From NCBI GenBank assembly GCA_964467985.1, contig CAYXTP010000003.1, positions 124,001 through 188,000 on the forward strand: a stretch of DNA of 64,000 nt. The letters are read 5' to 3'. The notes under the pieces were generated by a model, which was not told the origin of the DNA, did not search any database, and saw only the letters and a list, made by a program, of their open reading frames with translations. Positions 55,626 to 64,000 of this stretch are shown in pieces. The stretch's first letter is position 1; each line of letters starts with the position of its first letter. The translations under genes were made by a program, and so were the position numbers. This DNA is from GCA-2720975 sp964467985 (lineage in GTDB: Bacteria > Planctomycetota > UBA1135 > GCA-002686595).

Positions 55626-55725
55626 GCGGGCAGCGTACGTCCCGCCTAAGCGCCCGCGAACTCTGCTCTAGGGAAATCCACGCGCATTCGAACTATGGCC
55701 CGTGCCTCGGGAGCGGGACACTGGC

Positions 55726-56904
55726 TCAGAACGAGCGGAAGGCGTCTTGGTCTAGGCTGGAGTCCTTGTGCGCAGCCATGCCCACCGCCAGCCCCAGGGC
55801 CAAGAAGGTGGCGAGCAGGGATGAGCCCCCGGTGGAGAAGAGCGGCAAGGTCAGGCCGGTCATGGGTAAGAGCCCGATGTTGACGGACACGTTGATGATC
55901 AGGTGCGCAGCAAAGTAAATGCCCACGCCACCCACGACGAGACGCGCGAAGCGATCGCGCAGGCCCGCGGCGCTGGAGATCAAGAGCACGCTCATGAGCA
56001 CATACAGCAGCACGATGCCAGCCGCGCTCACGAATCCACCCTCCTCAGCCACGACCATGAAAATTGAATCGCTGTCGCGCTCCGGCAGCAAGCCCGTCTC
56101 ACTGGCGACCCCGCGACCGAGCCCCCTACCCATCCATCCGCCATTGCCCGCCACGAGACGCGCGTGGTACAGGTGGAAGGCGGCGCCATCGCGGCTGGCA
56201 ATCAGCTCATCGGGTGAATAGGTCTCGAGCCAAGTCTCCACGCGCTCCAGCTGGTAGTCCCTAACGAGATCCGCCTCACGCGCCACGAGCCCACCAGCGA
56301 GCCCCAACAAGCACAGGCTGGCAAGAATGGGTCCGCGCGCGCCAGCCATGTAGAACATGCCCACGGTGACAGGTACCAGAGTCATGGCCGTTCCGAGGTC
56401 CGGCTGACCCGCCACGAGCAACAGCGGGAGACCCGCAACAACCAGTGGCACGATCCAACGGCTCGCACTCTCCATGCGATTGGAGACGAGCACGCGCGCC
56501 AGGGCCACGATCGTGGCCACCTTGGCGAGTTCAGAGGGTTGCAAGTCGAAGCGCGGCAGCTGGATCCAGCGCTGAGCGTTGTTGCGCTCTTCGCCGATCA
56601 CATAGACCGCCACGAGCAACAGAATGCTGCCCGCGTAGAGCCAGATTGCGTGGCGCCGCAGCCAGTCTCTGCGCAGCAAGAGCCCCAACAACAGGGCCGG
56701 CGCGCTGAGTAGGACCTTCTGGCGGTGAGCCGCGTAGGACACGTCCCCTCCGAGTTCTCCTGCTGCAGCACTGGAGAGCCCGTGTACGAAGGTCACCCCC
56801 GTGAGCAACAAGACCAAGGCGATCACAAGCACGTGCCAGTCGAGGTCACGTGGATGCAGGTGCCGAGTGGAAATCACGCGGCCGAGGGGACCCTTGAAAC
56901 TCAC
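55726..56904 (-). CDS. rodA: rod-shape-determining protein RodA
   Basis: 392 residues from the GTG at 56904, which overlaps the PBP2 stop by GTGA; the frame is open to 57141 but the extension is not RodA-like. SEDS family features: several transmembrane segments, GQPDLGTAMTLVPV and the conserved LPMTGLTLPLFSTGGSSL. It is the glycosyltransferase partner of PBP2 in sidewall peptidoglycan synthesis. Confidence 0.92.
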   Translation of the reverse strand: MSFKGPLGRVISTRHLHPRDLDWHVLVIALVLLLTGVTFVHGLSSAAAGELGGDVSYAAHRQKVLLSAPALLLGLLLRRDWLRRHAIWLYAGSILLLVAVYVIGEERNNAQRWIQLPRFDLQPSELAKVATIVALARVLVSNRMESASRWIVPLVVAGLPLLLVAGQPDLGTAMTLVPVTVGMFYMAGARGPILASLCLLGLAGGLVAREADLVRDYQLERVETWLETYSPDELIASRDGAAFHLYHARLVAGNGGWMGRGLGRGVASETGLLPERDSDSIFMVVAEEGGFVSAAGIVLLYVLMSVLLISSAAGLRDRFARLVVGGVGIYFAAHLIINVSVNIGLLPMTGLTLPLFSTGGSSLLATFLALGLAVGMAAHKDSSLDQDAFRSF

Positions 56905-59900
56905 CGGCCTTGCCTCACGTACTGGCGCACGGCGCTCGAGTTCAAGAACTGGCGCATGACGTGGGTCGCCACGTGGCTTGAGGTGGTCGACGTATCGTGC
57001 ACGTAGACAACGACGATGGCCTGGGGATCGTCGGCCGGGAACCAACCAGCCACCCAGCCGTGCTTGCGCATGCCGTTCTTCCAGCCGCCGGCGCCATCCG
57101 GAACTTTCCCCTTCTGGTAGTCGGCGCTGCCGGTCTTGCAAGCCAGGGAGAAGCCCAAGGACTGGGTGTCCAAACCCGTTCCTGCGGCCGTGCCGGACTG
57201 TGGCACCTCGCGCAGCGAGCGGCGCACAATCTCCAGACTCTCAGTGGAGAGAGACAAAGGATCTTCGCGGCGCGGAAGGTCCACCCCGCCCACACTCTGT
57301 ACCATGCGCAGTTGCGGCAAGCGACCGGTAGCGAGTCCCACGTAGGCTCGGGCCACCTGAAGAACCGTGGTTGAGATGGCGGTCAGTCCATTGCCAAGGC
57401 GCTGCAGAGTTGGAGCAGTCGCCGGACGCTCTTCCTGGAAGAATCCACTGGAGCGTTCGTCCTCGCGCAAGCCACTCGGGTGCCGGTCCCCCTGATCCAA
57501 CGAACGGACGCCCGTGGGTCGGTCAAATCCGAACGCATGGGCCATCTCCCGGAAACTGTTGGCGTCGTAGAAGGTCTCGCCCACCATGGCAAAGTAGGCG
57601 TTGCATGAATGCAACAGAGCATCACCCAGCGTGAGCACGCCGTGACCCCAAGTACTGTGGCAGTGAACCTTGGCTCCTTCGCGGTGCATGCCCCCCACCT
57701 CTCCAGGACGCGCACGGCAATCGACATGGGTTTCTCGCGGGTCGATCCAACCCTGATCCAAGGCCCAAGCCGCCACGAAGGGCTTGAACACCGAGCCTGG
57801 CGGTTGAAACGTGTGCTGCCGCAGGGTGCGGTCGTAGGCAAAGCGCGCCTGCCCGTCCTGGTGCAGGCCGGGGACACGGCCGAGCACGGAAGGTCCCGAG
57901 GCCGCTGCCAGCACGTCCCCCGACGCGGACACGAGCACGATGGCTCCCACCGGGTGCTTGTGCCAAAGCCGGTCCGGACGCTGCTCGGAACTCGGCGGCG
58001 GAAGCGGCGCGTCGATAACCGATTGGGCGGCGCGCTGCAGGTCCAAATCCAGGGTGAGGCGCAAGTCCTCGCCATCCACGGCCGGCTGAAACGAGGACTG
58101 CACGGTGCCGGCCACGCGGTCTTGCAGTCCGCTGCTCACGTGAAACCCGCTGCGCCCCTTGAGTGCCAGGTCGAAGTAACCTTCCAACCCGCTGCCACCC
58201 ATCACTTCGCCCGCCTGCAGGGTGCTGCCCACCAGGTCTTGGATCGTGGTTAGGTCCTCATCCCCCAACTGACGCTTGCGCCGCAATTCGCGCAGGCTGC
58301 CTTCCCGGGGCTGTTGCTCAAGAATGCGCAGGAGGTAGGGCGACCGTACGCGCCCGATCAGGGGTGCGGCCACTGCGACCGCCCGGCCGTTGTTGGAATC
58401 ATCCAACTCCAGTCGCAAGCGACGCGTGGTGGCGCGCACCCGGAACCCAGCGTGGGTCTCCGGATCGCGGGTGACGGCGTAGACCAGGTCGTAACTCGGC
58501 TCCGGATCGAGCAGTACAGGTCGCGCGCCCCAGTCCCGCACAAAGTAGGCGCGCCGTTCCAAGGCCGCTTCGACCCACTCGTCGTCCAGCCGCAAGGGAC
58601 CTGGAAGTTGTGAGAGAACCTGATCCACGCGTTCCTGCAAGAAGCCATCCCAATGCAAGAGGGCGGCCACGAAGGCTGGCTCGTCCTCGGGCGCCCAGGT
58701 GGGCGACGCACTGTCAGCCACGTTCAACATGCGGCGCGCATTGTCGCCGGACGATGCGGGTCGCGCCTCCGTGGCCGGGGGCAGAGTGGCCTCCAAGCGC
58801 TGCTCGTCATCCAAAGCAAGCAACCCCTTGTCCTGGCAGGGCAATACGAATTCAGCCCATTCAGCTAACATCAGGTCGGGTTCCGCGCAGCGCTCCATCA
58901 AGTGTGCCAAGCCCACGATGCGCTGCACTTCCCACCAGGGACGCGGGGCCGCTCGTCCGGGAAGAGTGCGTTGGGTGTCGGCGTTGAAGGCCAGGGCCAG
59001 GCTGGACAGAACTCGTTGTCCCGGAGGAGCCGCGCTGGCCTGCAACTTGGAGCGCACGATGCTGTAGCCCGCGAGGTACTCAGTCACCGATGCGGGCCAG
59101 GCACGACCGCGATCCACGCGCCACTGCTCTAGGCGGGCCTCATCCCAGTAGAGGGCGCGGCGCAGCCAATCCAAGTCCACTCGAGCCAAGTTGGCCGCGT
59201 CCAGGCGTGCAGGATCGAAGCCCGCGGCACGTCGGAACAGGGCGTCCGCTGTGGCGAACTGCACTTCGCTGCGCTTGAACTCCACCAGGGCCAAGAGACG
59301 CTCAGCGAGTGAACCGCGATCCCATGGGCGTGCAGCCTCTCCGCTCTCCGAAACCAGCAGGGCCCAATTGATGCGCTGTGCCAGGGCGTCCAGTTCGACC
59401 AAGGCTGCAGTCAGGCGTGCGCTGACCTCAGCCGCCTGCGTGGACGCGTCGCTGCCCATGACCTCCGCGGCCAAATCCAAGTAGGAACGCTCTGGGAACT
59501 GCTTTCGCAGACGCTCGAGATCGCGAGACGCGTCGCGTCCAAAGTTCAGTAGGGCCTTGGTGTAGAAGTGCAACTCTGAGGCCCGCGATCCTCGGCGCTG
59601 GTGGCGCGCAGCCGACAAGCGCGCCCGCCGCCCGTGTTCGAGTAGTGCGGGAACTTGCATCGCTCCAACTTGTAGGGTGCCCCCCTTCCCGAAGCGGTCA
59701 ATCTGGGCCGGTGACAGCGACAGGAACGCGAGGGCCCAGGTAGACAGGTCCTGCCGAGCATCCTGCAAGGGCACATAACTCATCCCCAATACGGAGCGCA
59801 GCTGGGCCACCTGCCCCAGGCCGTGCCCACGTCGAAATTCGCGCCAAACAAACTCCAGCTCGTACACGCGCTCGTCTTGGACGAGGTTGCGGCCCTTGCG

Positions 59901-60077
59901 GTCAAGGATTGCCCCACGTTGGTAGGGCATGACCTCCCACGAACGAGAGAGGTTGACCGCCTCTCGGGCCCAGGTTTCGTGCTGCCGCACTTGCACTTCG
60001 TACAGGCGTGCCACGAGAACCGCGGCGGCCAGTCCGATCGTCCCCAGCAGGGGCCCGCAACGGCGCAGATTTACCAC
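56901..60077 (-). CDS. mrdA: penicillin-binding protein 2, unusually long
   Basis: 1058 residues from the GTG at 60077, which overlaps the MreD stop; upstream extension is not supported. One transmembrane helix, then the dimerisation motif YQRGAILDRKGRNLVQ near residue 45, and the transpeptidase motifs: PGSVFKPF (SxxK) at about residue 760, HSCNAYFAM (SxN) and ACKTGSADY (KTG) at about 980. Normal PBP2 proteins are about 600-700 residues, so roughly 350-400 residues of helix-rich sequence are inserted between the N-terminal and catalytic parts. Confidence 0.9.
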   Translation of the reverse strand: MVNLRRCGPLLGTIGLAAAVLVARLYEVQVRQHETWAREAVNLSRSWEVMPYQRGAILDRKGRNLVQDERVYELEFVWREFRRGHGLGQVAQLRSVLGMSYVPLQDARQDLSTWALAFLSLSPAQIDRFGKGGTLQVGAMQVPALLEHGRRARLSAARHQRRGSRASELHFYTKALLNFGRDASRDLERLRKQFPERSYLDLAAEVMGSDASTQAAEVSARLTAALVELDALAQRINWALLVSESGEAARPWDRGSLAERLLALVEFKRSEVQFATADALFRRAAGFDPARLDAANLARVDLDWLRRALYWDEARLEQWRVDRGRAWPASVTEYLAGYSIVRSKLQASAAPPGQRVLSSLALAFNADTQRTLPGRAAPRPWWEVQRIVGLAHLMERCAEPDLMLAEWAEFVLPCQDKGLLALDDEQRLEATLPPATEARPASSGDNARRMLNVADSASPTWAPEDEPAFVAALLHWDGFLQERVDQVLSQLPGPLRLDDEWVEAALERRAYFVRDWGARPVLLDPEPSYDLVYAVTRDPETHAGFRVRATTRRLRLELDDSNNGRAVAVAAPLIGRVRSPYLLRILEQQPREGSLRELRRKRQLGDEDLTTIQDLVGSTLQAGEVMGGSGLEGYFDLALKGRSGFHVSSGLQDRVAGTVQSSFQPAVDGEDLRLTLDLDLQRAAQSVIDAPLPPPSSEQRPDRLWHKHPVGAIVLVSASGDVLAAASGPSVLGRVPGLHQDGQARFAYDRTLRQHTFQPPGSVFKPFVAAWALDQGWIDPRETHVDCRARPGEVGGMHREGAKVHCHSTWGHGVLTLGDALLHSCNAYFAMVGETFYDANSFREMAHAFGFDRPTGVRSLDQGDRHPSGLREDERSSGFFQEERPATAPTLQRLGNGLTAISTTVLQVARAYVGLATGRLPQLRMVQSVGGVDLPRREDPLSLSTESLEIVRRSLREVPQSGTAAGTGLDTQSLGFSLACKTGSADYQKGKVPDGAGGWKNGMRKHGWVAGWFPADDPQAIVVVYVHDTSTTSSHVATHVMRQFLNSSAVRQYVRQGR

Positions 60078-60607
60078 AGCCGTGACCTCCGCCGCAGGGG
60101 CGTCATGCCGGGTAGCCAAGTCAGCCCCTGGAAAAGCACGGCGCCCGCCAGAGTGGTGACTAGGACACCCGGCAAGAGGGGCAGAAACTGCTGGCCCACT
60201 GCTGTAGGCGTCCCCTGAGCCCCCAACTCCGCACTGCGCACGAGGGCCATCCACCCGGCGAACAGCAAGGCCCCGGAACTCACCATCGCCAGTCGCACCG
60301 ACACACGGTTGGCATCGGCAAAGCGCCTGGCCCAGTGAATCAGGACGGACAGAATGCCGAACCCAGCGAGGATGGCGGCCGGCGAATCCACTGTGGTCGC
60401 TGTGCGACAGAGGGCCAGAACAAACGCTGCGGGCGCCACGTCTCGACGATGCAGCTTCGCCGCTGTGGCCACGACCAGCAGCAAGACCAGGTCAGGTACC
60501 CATGGGCCCAACGGGCTGCGCGTAATGAGCAGAGCCTGGGCTGCGGACAGCCAAGTCCCCCAAGCGGCAAGCATGATCCAAGCCAGGAGTCGACCGCGTT
60601 TTCTCAC
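60071..60607 (-). CDS. mreD: MreD-like membrane protein
   Basis: 178 residues from the GTG at 60607, which overlaps the MreC stop. Several transmembrane helices (LLAWIMLAAWGTWLS, LVLLLVVATAAKLH and others). Placement between mreC and PBP2 in a rod-shape operon is the main support; sequence conservation of MreD is low. Confidence 0.78.
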   Translation of the reverse strand: MRKRGRLLAWIMLAAWGTWLSAAQALLITRSPLGPWVPDLVLLLVVATAAKLHRRDVAPAAFVLALCRTATTVDSPAAILAGFGILSVLIHWARRFADANRVSVRLAMVSSGALLFAGWMALVRSAELGAQGTPTAVGQQFLPLLPGVLVTTLAGAVLFQGLTWLPGMTPLRRRSRLW

Positions 60608-62151
60608 CGCGCTCCTCCATCTTCGTCGGCGTCGAGGCCCGGCGTTGCATCCATTGCCACTCCCGACGAAGCGGCCGAGACGCCCACCCACACTCGCGCC
60701 CCGTGGCCCGAGCGCCCGTCCGTAGCGGGATCAACCTCGATCACATGGGGGCCGGGTCCGTAGGGCAGATCGGCCTCGCCGACGAGCAGTCCCCGCGGCA
60801 AACCGAGGTCACCCGAACCGGTCCAAATCTGCACATGCAGGGACCCCTGCGTCGCAGCCCCCTCCGGCTGCGGCAAGGGCAGGGTCGCCGGCCAGTGGAA
60901 GACGACCGTGCCCCGCGCTCCGCGTCCCATACTAGTGAGCTGACCCAGCACGTGGGTGACACGGGGAAGGCCGTCGCCTAGGGAGGCGATCGTCGAAATG
61001 CGCAAGCCCGGGTCCGCGAGCAGTGATAGGTCCGCCCCCAGAGGGCCGACGCGAATCACCCGACCCAGCAGATGAGTTCCAATGGAGACAGCGGCGCCAA
61101 CCCTGACATCTCGGTAACTGCCCGTGGCAATCTTGCGGCCCGCGCGCAAGGGTGACACCTCCCCGCGCAACAACAAACGAGCGGGCCGCCACGCGCTCGC
61201 ATCCTGAACGGGAAGCAGATCCATCTGGCCCTCGACGGCCGGCAACGACTGCGCGCAGTCCGTGAGAATCAGTACCTGATGCAGCCCGTGCGCCAGGTCC
61301 ATGGTGGGTTGGATTCCCAAGATAGACTCTTCCGCAAGACGGGCGCCCGCGAACCGCCAGGCTTCCGGTACGCCGCGCTTGAGAATTCCGAGCACAAATC
61401 CGTTGGCCAGGTGTGTGCGGGCGCCGGCGCGCTCAGCTTCGTGCACGATGACGCGCGCTCCGACGCCCCCGGGTTGTTCCGGATTGTGCACGGCCAACAG
61501 CACCCGGTCAGGATGGGCCGAGAGGCCGCCCACGACCATGCGACGACGCCCCACAATCGGCCCTGTCGTGCTGGGATCTTGGGGGTCAACCTCGGCCCCC
61601 ACGCGGAAGCTGGACCCGGTCACGAGTCGCACCACGACGACGCCGGTCAGCTCGGACAAGCGTGTGGCCTCCATGTCCACCGTTCCCACAAACGCATCGC
61701 CACTGACCACAGGGTCACCGGTTTGCAGCCCTTCAACGGCGCGCTGATCGGCCAGCCGTAGCCAGATGCGGTCGCGATCGTCCCGTGGACGGCCACTGAC
61801 CTCTGCCCGCAGTGGATACAAGTTCGCCAACAGATCCACGCGCGACCGCTCTTGCGGTTGGGCAGAAGCCAACACGGCGCGTTCCAGCGCGACCTGGGCC
61901 GCCTGGGCCTCCGCTGACCGGCCCTCACTGGCCTGGGCCGGGCGCAGGTGGACCCAAGCCAGGGGAGAGCAGAGGTGGGAAAGCAGCGCTGCGGGCGCCA
62001 GAAGCACGTCCAAGCCCCGAACCAGCGGCCCAATGGGCTTGAGAGCCAAGAAGGCCAAGCCCGCCAGGAGCAAGTGATACAGGGTACGTGAGCGTGAGGT
62101 GCGCAAAGAATCGCTCTCCTCACCCGCGGGGCGTGCCGTGCCACGTTTCAA
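60604..62151 (-). CDS. mreC: rod-shape-determining protein MreC, long form
   Basis: 515 residues. A single N-terminal transmembrane helix, a short coiled-coil segment (AEAQAAQVALERAVLASA) and the MreC beta-domain motif (GDAFVGTVDMEATRLSELTGVVVVRLVT). It is longer than most MreC proteins (about 280-370), with a second beta-rich half that repeats the pattern (VGAAVSIGTHLLGRVIRVGPLG). It organises the elongation complex at the membrane. Confidence 0.85.
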   Translation of the reverse strand: MKRGTARPAGEESDSLRTSRSRTLYHLLLAGLAFLALKPIGPLVRGLDVLLAPAALLSHLCSPLAWVHLRPAQASEGRSAEAQAAQVALERAVLASAQPQERSRVDLLANLYPLRAEVSGRPRDDRDRIWLRLADQRAVEGLQTGDPVVSGDAFVGTVDMEATRLSELTGVVVVRLVTGSSFRVGAEVDPQDPSTTGPIVGRRRMVVGGLSAHPDRVLLAVHNPEQPGGVGARVIVHEAERAGARTHLANGFVLGILKRGVPEAWRFAGARLAEESILGIQPTMDLAHGLHQVLILTDCAQSLPAVEGQMDLLPVQDASAWRPARLLLRGEVSPLRAGRKIATGSYRDVRVGAAVSIGTHLLGRVIRVGPLGADLSLLADPGLRISTIASLGDGLPRVTHVLGQLTSMGRGARGTVVFHWPATLPLPQPEGAATQGSLHVQIWTGSGDLGLPRGLLVGEADLPYGPGPHVIEVDPATDGRSGHGARVWVGVSAASSGVAMDATPGLDADEDGGAR

Positions 62152-62330
62152 CGCGGCGCGTTTCCCCTCCCGTCACGCCCCTCCGAGTGAGGTCGGGTTC
62201 AACTGCCTCCACCGTATGAAAGTGAATGCACTGAATCCAGCACACTCCCACCTAGGAGTTGAGCACAAGACATGCTCCCCGTTGGAATCCGAGAAGCGCG
62301 CACTCGACCCTCAGTTCAGAAACCCTAGGT

Positions 62331-63392
62331 CTACAGATCCTCTTCGGTGGCCAGCACCTTGGAGAACACGTCGAGCTTATCGAGGAAGATGCCGGTCCCA
62401 CGTGCGACGGCAGTCAGCGGATCTTCCGCCACACGTGCAGGCACACCCAGGTGATCTTCAACAGCCTCGGTAATTCCGAGCAGCAGTGAACCACCGCCGA
62501 CCATGATCAGGCCGCTCTCCACCAAGTCAGCTGAAATCTCCGGAGGGGCCTGCTCCAACTGTCCGCGGATGGCCTCGCAAACCAAACGCACGGGGTGGGC
62601 CAGCGCCTCTCGGATCTCGATCGAGGTCACGGTGGTGCGGCGCGGCAGCCCGGTCACCGAGTCCCGCCCCTTGACCTCCATGGACAGCTCCTGCTCCATG
62701 GGCCAGGCCGAACCAATCGTCAACTTGACCCGCTCGGCGGTCAGCTCGCCGATCAGCAAGTTGTGATGGCGGCGCAGGTGGCTGATGATGGCTTCATCCA
62801 TCTCGTCCCCGGCGATACGCAGGGAAGTTGAGTTGACGGCTCCGGCAAGGGAGAGCACGGCGATCTCTGTGGTGCCGCCCCCGATGTCCACGATGAGCGA
62901 ACCACGGGCCTCCGTCACGGGCATATCGCAGCCGATTCCCGCCGCCATGGGCTCGTCGATCAGGAACACATTGCGGGCGCCCGCGCGCTCAGCCGAGTGG
63001 ATCACAGCGCGCCGTTCCACAGCGGTGATGCCCACCGGAACGGCGATCACAACGCGCGGCTTTACCCAATGCCGGCCGTCGTGCACCTTGGTGATGAAGT
63101 AGCGCAGCATCTTCTCGGTCACATCGAAGTCCGCGATCACCCCGTGACGCAGGGGGCGGATGGCCTCGATCGAACCTGGAGTCTTGCCCAACATGGCCTT
63201 GGCCGTGTTGCCCACAGCCATGCCGTCCAGTAGCACCTCGTTGGTGCCCTTTTTGACGGCCACGACCGAGGGCTCGTTGAGGATGATTCCCCGATCCCGG
63301 GCGCAGACAAGAGTGTTGGCGGTACCGAGGTCGATACCCATGTCGACGGACAAGTGCCCAAAGGCCCACTCCATCGGTTTGAAGACGCTCAC
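62331..63392 (-). CDS. mreB: rod-shape-determining protein MreB
   Basis: 353 residues. Actin-like motifs IDLGTANTLVCARDRGIIL, LIVDIGGGTTEIAVLSL and ISADLVESGLIMVGGGSLL. It forms filaments that guide sidewall synthesis. The 179-base gap to mreC holds no gene. Planctomycetes with MreB are not universal, so its presence with mreCD and rodA is informative. Confidence 0.96.
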   Translation of the reverse strand: MSVFKPMEWAFGHLSVDMGIDLGTANTLVCARDRGIILNEPSVVAVKKGTNEVLLDGMAVGNTAKAMLGKTPGSIEAIRPLRHGVIADFDVTEKMLRYFITKVHDGRHWVKPRVVIAVPVGITAVERRAVIHSAERAGARNVFLIDEPMAAGIGCDMPVTEARGSLIVDIGGGTTEIAVLSLAGAVNSTSLRIAGDEMDEAIISHLRRHHNLLIGELTAERVKLTIGSAWPMEQELSMEVKGRDSVTGLPRRTTVTSIEIREALAHPVRLVCEAIRGQLEQAPPEISADLVESGLIMVGGGSLLLGITEAVEDHLGVPARVAEDPLTAVARGTGIFLDKLDVFSKVLATEEDL

Positions 63393-63435
63393 GTGGCGCT
63401 CCTGCGAAATAGAACTAGAAGACCAGCGGATTCGA

Positions 63436-63456
63436 CGCCCCGAACCGCCCGGGGCG
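63436..63456 (-). other. hairpin in the mreB leader
   Basis: A 7-bp inverted repeat (CGCCCCG with CGGGGCG, loop of seven) lies 44 bases before the mreB start. It could affect mreB expression; no further support. The rest of the 295-base gap upstream of mreB carries only this and the stronger hairpin at 63590. Confidence 0.3.
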
Positions 63457-63589
63457 CACCCACCAAGGGCAGTCTTCAGAATGGGGAACCCCGATACAAG
63501 AACGCAATGGAATGCTATCCAGTGGTTTTTCTTGGAGGCCGCATGCGCCTGAGCAGCTCCTATACGACTCGCGCGGCTAGCCTACAACG

Positions 63590-63618
63590 CAACACGCCTC
63601 CACAAGGGAGGCGTGTTG
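63590..63618 (-). terminator. 12-bp hairpin after the small membrane protein gene
   Basis: CAACACGCCTCC (63590-63601), loop of five, GGAGGCGTGTTG (63607-63618). It sits about 70 bases past the stop of the 63688 gene and ahead of mreB, so it likely ends the small gene's transcript. No U-run on either strand. Confidence 0.55.
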
Positions 63619-63687
63619 TGCCCCAGATCTCGCGAAGCGGGGCTTCGAGTCGCACGAAGCGTGCACTCGGGAGAGTAGGGATCCTTC

Positions 63688-63918
63688 CTAGAAGAACGTC
63701 CCCGCGCCGAAATAGGCGCCCAAGTGGTAGTCCACCATCAGAATCGTGGCCACGAGGATGACCGTCGTCACCAAGACGATTCCATCCTCAAAGCCCAATC
63801 CCTTGCCTTCCTCGACAACCTCGACCTCAGCTGCTGCCGGGGCCGACTTCTCCTTGCGGGAGCTGGTCTTGGAGCCCGAACGTCCGCGGGAGTCCTTTCT
63901 CTTGCTTGAGCGTGCCAT
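63688..63918 (-). CDS. small membrane protein with basic N-terminus
   Basis: 76 residues. The first 30 are Lys/Arg/Ser rich (MARSSKRKDSRGRSGSKTSS), then one transmembrane helix (GIVLVTTVILVATILMVDYHLG). I recognise no family. A terminator-like hairpin at 63590 separates it from mreB. Confidence 0.6.
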   Translation of the reverse strand: MARSSKRKDSRGRSGSKTSSRKEKSAPAAAEVEVVEEGKGLGFEDGIVLVTTVILVATILMVDYHLGAYFGAGTFF

Positions 63919-64000
63919 GGGTACTCGTTCCTACCTGATTAGGTGCTGGGTGCCTGTTGAGAAGTAGAGTCGAGAACTAGATACGGGTCGAAGCGCGGTC

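Noticed and set aside
1..64000. CRISPR arrays, insertion sequences and prophage genes
   Set aside because: No regular direct-repeat array, transposase or phage structural gene was seen on reading through.

Overview
The window is a high-GC bacterial chromosome segment that most likely comes from a Planctomycetota. The strongest hints are the DUF1549/DUF1553 plus DUF1501 gene pair at the left edge, a bacterial microcompartment (BMC) operon with two EutN-type vertex proteins, an FG-GAP/ASPIC-UnbV protein, many large secreted proteins, and a type III glutamine synthetase. About 50 protein genes and one tRNA are supported. No insertion sequence, prophage or CRISPR array was seen.

Layout. 1-3.1 kb: end of a planctomycete DUF1501/DUF1549 operon. 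3.2-7.2 kb: an array of related four-helix membrane proteins, one of them split by a frameshift at an 8-base G run, around a zinc-ribbon/pseudopilin-like protein. 7.2-11.4 kb: phosphopantetheinyl transferase plus oleB, oleC and oleD (long-chain olefin synthesis; oleA is not here). 11.4-14.7 kb: AlkA-like glycosylase, glutamine synthetase III, tRNA-Met. 14.7-22.1 kb: cupin, Ppx/GppA, a carboxypeptidase-regulatory-domain protein, a beta-propeller, a phosphoesterase and gltX. 22.3-26.6 kb: adenosine deaminase, esterase, porin, queF and a DUF4863 protein. 26.7-29.5 kb: an FG-GAP/ASPIC-UnbV/thioredoxin-like fusion interrupted by one in-frame TGA that is followed by a SECIS-like hairpin, a candidate selenoprotein. 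29.7-39.5 kb: lipoproteins, TPR proteins, a DUF6687 protein and an MBL-fold hydrolase. 39.5-43.7 kb: a tandemly duplicated two-gene unit that looks like a multicopper oxidase split in two. 44.0-50.4 kb: the BMC operon. 50.6-55.6 kb: amidohydrolase, amino-acid permease, porin and a PstS-like protein. 55.7-63.4 kb: the rod-shape operon mreB, mreC, mreD, PBP2, rodA, with an unusually long PBP2.

How genes work together. The BMC operon encodes two hexamer proteins (BMC-H), one tandem trimer protein (BMC-T), two pentamer proteins (BMC-P), an aldehyde dehydrogenase with a probable encapsulation tail, an unrecognised 215-residue protein, and then an ACT-domain protein with a EutQ-like N-terminus and a UPF0210 (DUF711) protein. 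No aldolase, phosphotransacylase, kinase or alcohol dehydrogenase lies beside it, so the pathway cannot be assigned; its 5' region holds three TGGGC motifs at exact 11-bp spacing and a 17-bp palindrome. The mre/rodA genes overlap by a few bases and form a cell-elongation operon. The ole genes are translationally coupled.

Strongest leads: the candidate selenoprotein at 28381, the UPF0210/ACT-containing BMC, and the split multicopper oxidase in which only one partner carries a Tat signal. All assignments rest on reading motifs by eye; no database search was run.
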